Assembly (NCBI GenBank): GCA_037179385.1
Contig: CM074189.1
Location: 20,657,020 to 20,721,019 of the forward strand
Reading direction: 5' to 3'
Origin: Holothuria scabra
Lineage: Eukaryota; Echinodermata; Holothuroidea; Aspidochirotida; Holothuriidae
Length of the DNA: 64,000 nt
The notes below the pieces were generated by a model. The model worked only from the letters and a program-made list of their open reading frames with translations, was not told the DNA's origin and ran no database searches. Position 1 is the stretch's first letter, and every line of letters starts with the position of its first letter. This document shows, in pieces, positions 33,660 to 44,060 of this stretch. Made by a program: the position numbers and the translations under genes.

Positions 33660-34450
33660 AAAGGATGCACTCCTTATTCTTAATTTATATCACTTCCCGA
33701 CACTAAGAGGGTCTCCTGACACTAAGAGGGTTGTCAGGACTTGCAGTTGGATGTTTTTCAATCCAGAACTAATCTGACTTCATTTCCTCTTGGTTTCCCA
33801 ACTTTTAATAACCGCCTTTGATCAGACAAGCTGAAGACATCAGTACGTAACCATTCGGCAAAGTGCCGCCCAAATCAATAGCAGCTCTTTGATTTTAGAA
33901 TTTCCTAATGGTTGCGGAAGAGTTGTTAATATACCTCCAAGAGGCTTTGCATTCCTTTGAAACTGACTTCTTAATTTCCACCGATAGGTCAATTTAATGG
34001 TGTTGAAGTTTTATCAATATAGGCGTTAATATCCACAACTATCAGAGATGATTTATTAATAAACTTTGAATCAGGTGGCATGCTTGCCCGATCAAGTTAA
34101 ATTGTGCCAGTGTTGCCGGCACGTGCCCGCAGTTATTGGCTTGTATTATTAGTTTATCTAAAGAGTCTCATTTTCTGCCTCGCCCATTGCAGCGGCACAA
34201 ATCTTTGGCTTTAAGGATAAGATATTGACAAGCAAAACAAACCGGCGCCACACAGGACAAGGGAGTCTTGTGTCAGGTCGATGGTCTTGTCTGCTTGTCT
34301 TGTCCTGCAAATTAGAATTTAAACCAGTCAACAAAACTCTATGGATAAGGAATGGTGGTTTCAAAGCTTGACCAGTGGTGACCAATTTTACAGAGGTGGC
34401 AAGGAAAAGTACAAAGTGCGGGTCATCAGATTGGAAGACGAAATAAACAT
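33660..34450. promoter_or_regulatory. High-complexity stretch with TCF/LEF-like sites and an E-box palindrome
   Basis: Three CTTTGA(A/T) sites at 33,887, 33,955 and 34,064, a perfect GGCACGTGCC palindrome at 34,118-34,127 (class B E-box), CAGGTG near 34,072, and GATA-like sites. The short direct repeat GACACTAAGAGGGT lies at about 33,699 and 33,718. No frame with a known domain. Looks like a cis-regulatory block; conservation untested. Confidence 0.4.
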
Positions 34451-34789
34451 TGTTGAAAATGATAGAGACTAAACTTGAGTATTATTCACCGAACCCTTTC
34501 TCCCTCCCCTACCCATTAATATTCTGTGATTTTTTATCTTTTTCATTGCTGTCATGCAGATTTGAGATCCCTTTCTGAATCAATTGTTTTCCTCTTCGGA
34601 TGGCAGAGTAAATTAATTTGCAGTCATGCCTATACCTCAGGATGCCTCACTCCTTGCCTGCCTCTTTGTGACCTGATGTAACCAGGTAACCCCTTTCTCT
34701 CTCTGACCATCACCTGGTTTGAAAAGCTTTGTGAATGTCAGTACTCTTCTCCCTTCTTTCCCATAGTCATCTCCTCAAAGCTCATACCA
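34451..34789. other. No gene seen
   Basis: Unique sequence with T/C-rich patches; no motif assigned. Confidence 0.4.
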
Positions 34790-34990
34790 CACAGTTGGAA
34801 AAATATGGAAAGTTGGGAAACTCCTTCCCAGGAAATTTTGGCACATGGAGGAAAATTTGGGCATTTTGGAAGAAAAATTCCACTTATTTATACAGGAAAT
34901 TATAGGGAAAATTGTGGGAAATTTTACTTTCTTCCCAAAAAATAGTTTACCCCCTTTCTGGGAAAGAAACTTTTTTTTTCACCCTTGGCT
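34790..34990 (-). repeat. W repeat, copy 1
   Basis: Rich in GGGAAA and TTTCCC. Its first half (AAGTTGGGAAACTCCTTCCC, GGAGGAAAATTTGGGCATTT) matches the reverse complement of 62,905-63,020. The remainder, with TTTACTTTCTTCCC and CCCTTTCTGGGAAAG, has no second copy in the window. Function unknown. Confidence 0.5.
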
Positions 34991-35179
34991 AACACATAAT
35001 TTCTTGGCCAGAGTTTGCTAGTGGAAAAATTTCTGCTGCAATCCTTCAGAGAATTATGGATATTGCTTCAAGTTGGGAGTGGTTGACATTTTCGCAGAAA
35101 AACATTTGTAACATTTCCTTCTTTTTTGAAAAGTTTCAAGATAAGTTTCATCCTTTTTAAAAAGAAGTAAAATGCAGTA

Positions 35180-35365
35180 ACCTGAACTTTATTTCATCTA
35201 TGGCTGTCGAGAATGGTGTAACAATATTTATCCACCCAATTGTGACATTAACCAGGAGTAACTAAATGCAAGATTGGAGTCCTAAAAATATTACGAAAGA
35301 TTTACTTGGAAGAGGAATAAGAGGTAAATTTGGGAGATTTAAATGTTTAAGGTGACTGCTCAAGT
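35180..35365 (+). mobile_element. Possible M2 fragment
   Basis: CAGGAGTAACTAAATGCAAG, GATTTACTTGGAAGAGGAATAAGAGG and TTTAAGGTGACTGCTCAAG resemble the inner and right-end blocks of M2 in the 18,782 orientation. The left half is absent. Weak. Confidence 0.35.
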
Positions 35366-35689
35366 CACCATGATCCTAGACATCTTTGGTTGTCAATATG
35401 TCGGAATATATTTGCCGTAACTTTGAGTCATCTCAGTATGATATATGTTAATTATAGACTAATTATCAGCCAAATATTGCTTTTCACTAATTCTTACATT
35501 TATTTGTAAACCAATGTGTTTCCCTTTAAATTTTAGTGAAAAAGCTAAATCCTCACATTTTAGTTTTTCTCAAACATTTATCCTCATGGAGTCATTTTTT
35601 CAAGCTTTCTTGAAAGTTGAAATTTTTTTTTAAAACTTTTCTAGTTTTAGTTGAGGATAGGCAAGGCCAAATTGGTGGGAAAATGGTCT

Positions 35690-36180
35690 TCTCCGAGAAT
35701 TGCTCTGTACTTTGCTGGGTAATTACATTACATCCCACACAGCAAGATTCACTGCCACAGAAAATCATTCAAATTTAAAATATTTGAGATGTTTTCTTCA
35801 TTTTTCCAACCTGTCAAAAAAAAAAAATTTCAACTTAATTATAACTGTGGGAAGTTACCTCCCCATACCAACAGTGTGCATGATTGTGTTAAAAACATCA
35901 CGTAGGAGAGTTTTATTCGGTAATGACCCTAATGGTATATTCCTCGCGTGTCAACTCATGCCGAGAAAACTCTAACATAGCTGTGGCGCCTTGATTTATT
36001 CTGTGAGCCGCCAAACCTCCTTATCCCGTTGATTTAATTAGGAGAATTGAGACCTAATAAGGCTATGGACCTCTGTTGCCATCCTGAATCTGCTGTCTGC
36101 ATTAGCTTTCTCCTCAAAGGTTACCAAAACATGACAACCCGCTACCAGAGAAATTTCTGTTCAGTGTAAGAAGCTCGGGG
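35690..36180. promoter_or_regulatory. High-complexity stretch, candidate regulatory block
   Basis: Non-repetitive and less AT-rich. Holds TAATTAC near 35,721, GATTTAATTAGG near 36,030 (homeobox-type sites), and CTCAAAGGTTACC near 36,112. A 91-codon frame at 35,700-35,975 lacks a recognised domain. Candidate only. Confidence 0.3.
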
Positions 36181-37355
36181 GTATGATTAGGCCCTCACCA
36201 TGCAAAAAACCTTCGCTAATACGACCCTCAGAAGTTTTCCTCATTCTGTCGTTTATAAAAGGGATATATCCCCTATTCAATGAGATTTTGACACCTTCAG
36301 GGGTAAAAATGTCTCTCCAACTTTTTCTTGATTTCTTCAGCCTGGCAAGAAGGGGTCAATTTTTTGCACCCAGCCAAGCTGAATTAATTTGTGGCTTGTA
36401 GGTTTTTTACTTGTTAGGTAGATATTTCCGCGAGGACAATACCCTAGTCTTCAGACTTTTCAAAGGCATCTGTCAAGCTTGATTATCCACTTAAAAAATT
36501 TTAGTGGATTTACTTCCCCTGTATTTCATACAAACTTGACCACAATAATAATGGTTATAACTGGAAGGTACAGTTTAGACAGAGGAACAGTAGTAGGTCT
36601 TGGCTTCCTGAGTGTGTTAGCATCACCGAAGTCACCGAATCAATTTTAAGTGAGTGACGCAGATTGTTGAATTAATGAGACAGTAATGCGATTGGAAATG
36701 GACGTAAGAGGTTTAAAATTAGGAGTGGCAGTGTTGAAGGAATAAAGTTAAATTTTGAAAAGATTGTAGATAGAGCTAGGACAAATTCCTGCATCACAGC
36801 TACATACTCTTTTGTCTTTGAGGTTTTTTTGCTGTGGCATCAGTTTGGCTTTTTGTTACATGCAGACTGAAGTCTTCCCACAAATGTGTGCTATGTCAAA
36901 AAATTCATGCTAACTAATGTTTGCAGATTGGTTAGTGAATGTATAGGCAGTATAACATGAGGAGAAAGGTGGTATTACAATGCTGTATGGGTAAATTGTT
37001 TTCAACCAAGTCCGTGCAATGTTAAATTGCTTTGAAAGTTTGAAGCAACTCATGTACAGCATTAAACTATTAAAAGAAGGGTTTAAGGTCACAGCAGGAT
37101 TTAGTATTAAGTAAGGGGAGAGTTTGTTGTGATCAGACAGTAGTATGTGTTGTGAAGTTGATCATTTCTGAAGTACCAGTTTCAGGGAGAAAGATATTGA
37201 AACAAGTCAAAACAAGTATTAAAATTCCTCTGACTTAGTCTTGTACTTTTCTTGATATGAACAGGGCCCAAGAACAGTTCCCTAGGTTTGAGGCCATAGG
37301 AAAAGCAACAATATTGAAATAATGACATTTTTGGGGAAATCTACTGACCAGTTTA
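36181..37355. other. No gene seen
   Basis: Unique sequence. 36,181-36,720 is moderately complex with no repeat match; 36,721-37,355 is ordinary AT-rich DNA. The 60- to 72-codon frames lack recognised motifs. Confidence 0.4.
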
Positions 37356-37597
37356 TGGCATCACAGCAAGTGATTGTCTGATTTCAGTCGGCCATAACTG
37401 GGGTCCATCATCTTTAAATCTTTCGATTTCCTTGCTTCTCTCCATCATGGATGGTTGTACGCTAATTTGTATCTTATATTTTCCAAGTTCACTAAATATG
37501 AGGGCGGGTTTGAAATTCATGTGAACAATAAATAAAGACTGTTTTAGGCTGATGGGCCCCACTAATGGCGGCCTAAAGTCACTAAAAGCAAGCATTA
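37356..37597 (-). repeat. R repeat, copy 2
   Basis: Reverse complement partner of 14,404-14,630. An 80-codon frame (37,353-37,595, minus) is open throughout and contains DGPQLWPTEIRQSLAV, close to the translated copy 1. The pair differs by internal indels and by stops in copy 1. This may be a decayed coding fragment of an unknown element or a non-coding repeat. Confidence 0.65.
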
Positions 37598-38137
37598 ATC
37601 TTATTCATCTATAGCACCGCTACTAAAAAAAGTTGTATTTTCATTGTCACATTTTTTCCAAGTTAAACTACATTTTAGATTAAAGGAAAGTTTTGAATAT
37701 CTTGTGGCCAGGATTTAGAACAGAATTTACATTTGCACTTTGTGATCAAAGTAAGATCCGTTCCTTTAGCTTAAAGGCATTTCTTTGGAAAGTATTGTCT
37801 GAGAGGATGTTTAAGAAACAAATACATTCATAGGATAGTACCTTGCAGGTGTTTTGTTTAATTCATCCTTTTTGAAGTTAGGATTTATTGAAAAATGAGT
37901 TCTCTTAGTGTACTTTAAATGAATTTAGTCAATTTACCCTCAACCCAGCCTTGTTTTGAACTTAAACAAAGTGAGGAACAACTATTACTTCATTCTCTTT
38001 CAAGTATAGACTATCTGTTATATTTTGAATAATAGTTTGGTGAAAAACAATGATTTAAATTAAATCATGTGATTATGGTAATGGTGGATCTGGAATTGTT
38101 TCACCACAAAATGTCAAATTTTGAGAATGCGGATCAT
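37598..38137. other. No gene seen
   Basis: AT-rich spacer, no family repeat. Confidence 0.4.
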
Positions 38138-38543
38138 TACACTCTAAAATCAAAAGAGTGAACTTAGTCACTCTTTGATCGAGTGAAAAGTGTAAATTCA
38201 CTCCATTAGAGTGATAATTCACTCCAAGAGGAGTGAAGTTCCCTCCAAAAAGAGTGAAGTTCCCTCCAAAAAGAGTGATATTCACTAGAGGAAGAGGGAA
38301 AATTCACTCTTCCACGAGTGCCTGCAATGATTGCTCTTTTTTAAGAGCGATCACTGTGGGCACTCCATCAAGAGTGAAACTTTGCTCGTTTTAAGGGAAT
38401 TTCACTCTTTTTGGAGTGAAATTCACTCTTTTTGGAGGGAACTTCGCTCCTCTCGGAGTGAATTTATCACTCGAATGGAGTGAATTTACACTTTTCACTC
38501 TATCAAAGAGTGACTTCGTTCACTCTTTTGATTTTAGAGTGTA
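38138..38543 (+). mobile_element. N element copy 1: hairpin-ladder MITE
   Basis: 406 bp running from TACACTCTAAAATCAAAAGA to TTTGATTTTAGAGTGTA, a full-length foldback: each half of about 200 bp is the inverted copy of the other. The body is a chain of about 14 small hairpins with CACTC and GAGTG stems (CACTCTTTGATCGAGTG, CACTCCATTAGAGTG, CACTCCAAGAGGAGTG, CACTCTTCCACGAGTG, CACTCCATCAAGAGTG and others), one every 17-30 bp. The centre, near 38,325-38,360, is the only asymmetric part. TA ends fit a TA target duplication. The short frames here are artefacts. Confidence 0.88.
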
Positions 38544-39885
38544 TAATGTCGACACTTACTCACTTGGTTTTGATCAGCCTGCCATCGAGGCAGATCAACT
38601 GTGCTTGATCAAAGTTTGTATAAATCAGGGCTGTTTGATTTAAATCACCTTGATTAAAATCAAGATTAAAATCATGTGTTGCAGATTTCAGGGTCTAGTG
38701 ACTGCCTATTGTTTTCTGAGTTTTTCTATTGTGAAATTGGCCAAGTCATGAAACTCACTTTCAAGGGGCAGAATTCTCTAAAGATAAACTTTCAAAATAT
38801 CTGATTTCTTAAAGGTGGACTGGTTCTCCTTCTTTTTTTTTTCTTGCTGTTGATTTTATTTATTTCCCTTGGAAAAGTAATTTTTAAATTCTAAAGGGAA
38901 GAGACATTTCTCAGAAGTTTTGTTGTTCATAAGTGCATTAATATATTCCCACTCTAAAACTTCAATGCTCAAACTTTGACTTAGAGACGTTCTATCTCTC
39001 TGACAGTTCAGTACATAAGTATGATAACATGCAAGAATTTTAGGTCACCTCGGTTGAGGATAGGTTAAGGGGAAAACCTGTTTTGAATTAGAGTGGGGCG
39101 TGAAGGTGTGAAAAGACCTCAGGCAAAAATGGGAAACAATTATTCACCTCAACTAACAAGTTTCATTGAGTTTGTATGGTTGCTTTGCTGGTCAAATCCT
39201 GGTTATAAAACGACCCTGAGAATTGAAATCTGTGATATGGCTTGAAGCTCAAATTAGAACAGGGATGGGATGAAGTAGAATAATTAGTGAGAGCACTTAC
39301 CTAATTTGAAGCAATTCCAAGGAGGTTTCAAGGTACGCAAGGGAACAGGTTACAGCTAATGACGGACTCTCTAGAAATTTGAGGTCATAATTTCCGAGGA
39401 GAAAAAAGGAGTATTTAGTTACAATTGCACCAAAGTAGAACATCCAGTAATCGCACCATACTTGAAAGAAATAGAAACCACCTGTTTGACAATAAATAGC
39501 CTAAGTTTTGTAAGAAACAAATAAAAAAACATTGAACTGCTGGCAATTTGCTTGAAACTTGGATCAAATTTAAGACATCACTTGATATTAGTTTTATCTG
39601 AAAAATTTATTTGTGTTTAAAAAACCAACTATTGGCACATGTCAAAATTGCTTGGTTTCTGGATTAATCTGGAAAGTAATTCTTTTCTTTAGAAAAGCAG
39701 CAATCATTCTGTCATGTGGTCAGGTCTTGCGAGATTTTGAATTATTTCAGTCTCCTATTTCTGCCACATATTCTTTTATATTCTAGTCAGTCCGTACGTG
39801 CCTGATTTTAGGTCAGTAGAAAATATGTAGGGTGACTGCATGCCCATCGCTTAAGTCTAACATGTTGTCTGTGATTTGGATGATG
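38544..39885. other. No gene seen
   Basis: AT-rich unique-looking sequence. A TTAAAGGTGGACTGGTTCTC block near 38,811 looks like one end of a TTAA MITE without a matching second end. Confidence 0.4.
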
Positions 39886-41067
39886 TGGGCAATTATGCAG
39901 TAAACCAACACAATAGCATCAGGTAAGGGTTGATTTCCATTGTGTTAATTTCATGTGTTTTATTATGTTCAAGGCTAATCTTTAGATGCATTTAGACATA
40001 GCCTAAAAATTTTCAGCTTGTTACCGCAATACTGAAAAAAAATCTGCAGGGGCTCTGTGGAAAATGTAACGAGCGAACATTGACATACATCAAGAAAAAT
40101 AACGGGTGTAACACATTGACATACAACATACATGCAAATGGCTATTTTTCAGAAAGTACATTATGTGGATAGTTTTTTGTATTTTCCTTGGATGATATGT
40201 AGCAGTACTCCATAACAAACCTGGTGGAATCACCTTATGATCAGTATGAAGCTCAGGAGACTGTAAATTATAAATGTATGTCAATGTTACACCCGTTATG
40301 AAATTGCGGTGTTCGCCTGTTATAAGAAAAATGTTGAAACTCAAAAAGTTTGCCATATATACCTGAACCTTGCCATTAACTTAGGTTGTGATGTGATGAT
40401 GGTTGACTATAAACAAGGTAACATCAAAATGATCAACCTTGCACTCATGAAGCACATTGGAAAATATTTGACATACATTTATGTGATGCATGTGTATGTC
40501 AAACAATTATAAATTACCCTGAGAACATCATTAATTGGTGTTTCCTTGTTTATTATCAAATATCACAGACATAGTAACCTCTAGGTATATAAAGCAAGGA
40601 CCATATATGGCAAACTTTTTTTTATTCCTGCAGTTTATCAGCACTTTTTATAACGCTAACACAATTCCATAACAGGTGTAACATTGAATTTATGGTCTCC
40701 CGAGCTTAATATTGATCAAAAAGTGCCCCCAATGGGATAGTTATTAAGTTCTGCTACATATTATCCTCAGAAAATGTCACAAAGTATGTACATAATAATT
40801 TTCTGGATAATAGCCATTTCTATTTTGTATGTCAATGTGTTACACCCGTTATTTTTCTTGAACCACGTCAATGTTTGCCCGTTATATTTTCCATACAACC
40901 TACACAGAAATATTTCTCAAAATTGATGGAGCAAGTTTAAATTTTTTAGGCTATCTCTGTACATCTAAGCATTAGTCCTGAATGTAATAAAACATATGGA
41001 ACTATAATTAACGAAACAAAATATGCATATGTGATGATTCTGTGTTGGTTTACTCTGTAATTGCCCA
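39886..41067. repeat. 1.18 kb imperfect palindrome (long inverted repeat)
   Basis: The left arm 39,886-40,476 and right arm 40,494-41,067 are inverted copies along their whole length, with scattered mismatches and small indels, joined by a 17 nt loop. Outer matches include TGGGCAATTA with AAACCAACAC, middle matches AGCCTAAAAA and GGAAAATNTAACG, inner matches AAAAGTTTGCCATATAT, TAAACAAGG and TTTGACATAC. A motif of the form TAACGGGTGTAACATTGACA occurs six times, three per arm, in mixed orientation. No target duplication is evident. A transcript through it would fold into one long hairpin. Confidence 0.88.
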
Positions 41068-41587
41068 TATACATAAGGCGCTCCTTGAAAAAACTGAATC
41101 ATGGCAGGACTAGGTGTCCCATATAACATAATGATGTGATGTTGACACGTACTGTACCAGAAGTATCTGCAAGACCGTTGATGCCTTTGATTGAAACGCA
41201 AATGCTTTTCCGTTGAGGTATGCATTACCTGGGGCACACAGCTGTCAACATTGAAGATGACCATGACCTTTAACATAAGTGGTGGAGACCTGTGTGCACT
41301 TTAACCAAAGTATGTGTTGGAAGTATATTTCCAGGTGCTAATTGGTAACAGGCTGAGGCTGTCTTGAGAATACTTGAGAAAATGATGACTATGTCCCAGC
41401 TCAAAATGCCAGGGGGATGTTTTAAGCCATAAGGTATGACATGTAATGTATACACCTTCTGTCCTGTAGCACTTACTCTTACAGAGAGCTTTCACAGGAT
41501 AAGTTTGATGTACATTGTGTATAGGTGCACAGGAATTACTGCTTGACAACTGTGTGGAAAGTGATAAATGGACTACAACTTCACCAA
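41068..41587. other. No gene recognised; overlapping minus-strand frames
   Basis: Minus frames of 103, 61 and 82 codons overlap across 40,965-41,549. A CCCCAG/GTAATG sequence near 41,228 could be a splice donor on the minus strand. I see no domain and no conserved motif. These may be remnants of whatever gave rise to the palindrome arm, or chance. Confidence 0.25.
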
Positions 41588-41954
41588 TTAAAGAGGCTCA
41601 TTGAGTTGATATCGATAATGAGAATCTCAAAGGGTCACGACCACATAACAATGCTAATATTTCATAACAAGTCAAGTTTCAAGTCCAAAAGTCACAGAAA
41701 ACTTTAAAATTTTGAATCTTATAAGTTGTAGTGTTCTGACTTGTAACGGTTTCATATATAATTTGAAAAAGTGTCTGGTCACAAATTTTTGAAAACCAAC
41801 TTCAACCGTTAAGTACTCCTTCATAAAACAGTTATTTGTAGGGTACGTGTGGGGTTTGTCCAAGATGACCATTTGTCATTGGTACGTGAAGAAAACTTAA
41901 CAGGTTTGGAAAACTTTGTTGAATTTCATGAACCAACTCAATGAGCTGCTTTAA
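41588..41954. mobile_element. 367 bp TTAA-bounded MITE
   Basis: TTAA at 41,588-41,591 and 41,951-41,954. Termini AGAGGCTCATTGAGTTG and complement AGCAGCTCATTGAGTTG are inverted repeats differing at two positions. The inside has no useful frame and no second copy in the window. Confidence 0.75.
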
Positions 41955-42121
41955 ATCTAAGCAGCCCCAGAGCACACCTGCACCTCACCTATGTCTGTTT
42001 ACTCCATGGGGAGGAGACACCATATTGAGTACCCTGTAATTGGGCTCTCAGCTCTCACTGTCAGCCACATTCTCATTGACTGTCGGTTATGGACATTCTC
42101 ATAATCTGGCTAGAAGCACTA

Positions 42122-42330
42122 GCTGCTGTGTACCAATGTGTCTCACATGTGCATGGGTTCAAGTCCCGCTCCATGTACGTGGGTTTTTCTCCGGGTACTC
42201 CGGCTTTCCTCCCACTTGGCTTAGGCTTGCTCCTAAAGTCGGTTGCCCAGCTGACAAAGTCGGTTGCGCGCCGGACTGAAGCACCTTCGGGTGGACCAGT
42301 TAACTAGCAGACTTTGCCTTGCCTTTTGCC
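42122..42330 (+). mobile_element. tRNA-derived SINE with 10 bp target duplication
   Basis: AGAAGCACTA occurs directly before (42,112-42,121) and after (42,331-42,340) a 209 bp unit. The head GCTGCTGTGTACC to GGGTTCAAGTCCCGC contains a canonical B box (GGTTCAAGTCC); the A box is degenerate. A GC-rich body follows (GTGGGTTTTTCTCCGGGTAC, TCCGGCTTTCCTCCCAC, GTCGGTTGC twice) and the tail is GACTTTGCCTTGCCTTTT. That body resembles a block common in metazoan SINEs; from memory, not searched. Unrelated to the S family. Confidence 0.85.
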
Positions 42331-42591
42331 AGAAGCACTATGTCGTGTCAAACCTGAAAACTTAATTGGAGCAGACAGATCCTTCCCTTTATTATTTTGA
42401 ATTTTAAAAAAAAACAGACAATTGGTTCACTAACAGAATATTCTTTGTTTCATCATAGGATTAAGTAGAATTGACAGTAGAAAAGACTACGGTTTGACAT
42501 TAAGTTTTTCAATTTAGAATCCTCCTACAAAAAATAAAAAAAACAAGACAAGATAGGAGGATGGGGAGGGGGAGGAAGGGGGGAAAGTTCC

Positions 42592-42837
42592 ATAAAGGAC
42601 AACAAGAGTTGTTCACTCTCACTTACTATAAAACAGCAGCTACATATCATTCTCAACTACATATTTTACTCTGTCAAGTCAGTACTTTTTATACTGCATA
42701 TTCATTGTTAAGAAATGAGTTATTCCCCTAAATGTCATAAAATTCCTATAAAATATTGTCACATGACACTGAAGTGCCAATCATAAAATATGTCAGGCAA
42801 CTACACTTATCCACATTGGGTTGATTGTAGTTCCTTT
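42592..42837 (-). mobile_element. Probable M2 MITE, old copy
   Basis: Blocks in M2 order: CTATAAAACAGCAGCTACAT, ATATTCATTGTTAAG, GAGTTATTCCCCTAA, TTGTCACATGACACTGAAG, GCCAATCATAAAA and a GGTTGATTGTAGTTCC end. The termini are not clearly TTAA. Confidence 0.5.
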
Positions 42838-43369
42838 TCAGCCACTTGAAGTTGTCACAGTCAGAAGATTTATTATTTCTTGTTGCATTGAGGTCAGGAA
42901 AAACTGGTGTCAGGTAGGAAATATCTAGGTTTGTCAGTATATCCATGAAAAGGAAGCATGCCTTGATGTGTGAGAGATATTTATGCTTCAGCTACCGTTT
43001 AGGCCAAGTCTGTGAATTTGGTAGAAGGAGCTTATACCCCCTCTATCCTTCTTAGAGTCAACGATCCATCATACTCGAAGAGTCCATTTCAGTAAAAACT
43101 ATCAGGACATTTACATCACTTGAGTTGACTGACCTGCACAAAATAAATGATGCAGAATCTGTGAAGTCCGTCATACTTTCAAAGAAAGGCCGATGCCTTT
43201 TTGGAAGCCATGACCACTGACCAAGTTAATAAATTTAATAATTCATTTCCTAAGCGTTGAGCAATACTTTCTTTCATCAAACCACTCGTGATGACAATTG
43301 CATGGTGGTCATCAACTATTGTCTATGTTATACCTCCCCCCCAACAAATAAATCTCACTTCCTTTAACT

Positions 43370-44060
43370 TACTCACATTCATCCAACCATCCAACTTAAG
43401 CTTGCCGTGATCTTTTAATTAATAACTATTGCAAGATGGTGTCCCTAGACATTACAAGTCTCGTTTCACCATTGGAGGAAAAATATCGTTAAATTCCAAA
43501 CTAATTGGTCGGGAGCATCGGGGAGTGATTGCCCGACATGCATGGCTAAAACTACTGATGAGGATTTGTCAAAGGGGAGCTGAGTATCTCTGGCTGGAGT
43601 TTAAATGGGATTCTGGTCAGATTTAGAAAATGAGTCACATGTTACGACTTTTCCCTCAGTAGACTTCAGTGACACTTATGTCTTTGGAGCTAATTCATAT
43701 AAAACATAGTTATTATGAAGGAAAAAAAAGGTAAAAGAAGTCTAGCAAATGCCACATTTGTCAGAGTAGCTAGTTTTGAACGATTCTATTGCGGTCTTGC
43801 CCTTAAGTGACCTTGGGAAGATATAATAAGTGTACTTCCAGTTTACTACATTCATTTCAACTGATGGAAGTATATGGACTTGGTATTTGAGGAAACTCTG
43901 TATAAGCTGGTTGAGGGATGGGTACAAGCATGCATTCACAGAAGGAAATGATGACACTGAGAAATCGCTCATTGAGTTGCTGCTGCACTTAAAGCGCCAA
44001 CATACTCAGAACTTGTTGAAAACCGAAACAGCTCCTGGATGTGTTTACTAGCTGCTCTAA
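43370..44060. promoter_or_regulatory. Moderately complex stretch, possible regulatory block
   Basis: Two non-repetitive blocks (43,430-43,630 and 43,750-44,050). A 65-codon plus frame, and opposed 76- and 73-codon frames, have no recognised domain. Weak candidate. Confidence 0.2.

Noticed and set aside
38073..38643. Repetitive peptides with GGNF and LGVN motifs on both strands
   Set aside because: Translation of the CACTC/GAGTG hairpin chain in both directions; not a repeat protein.
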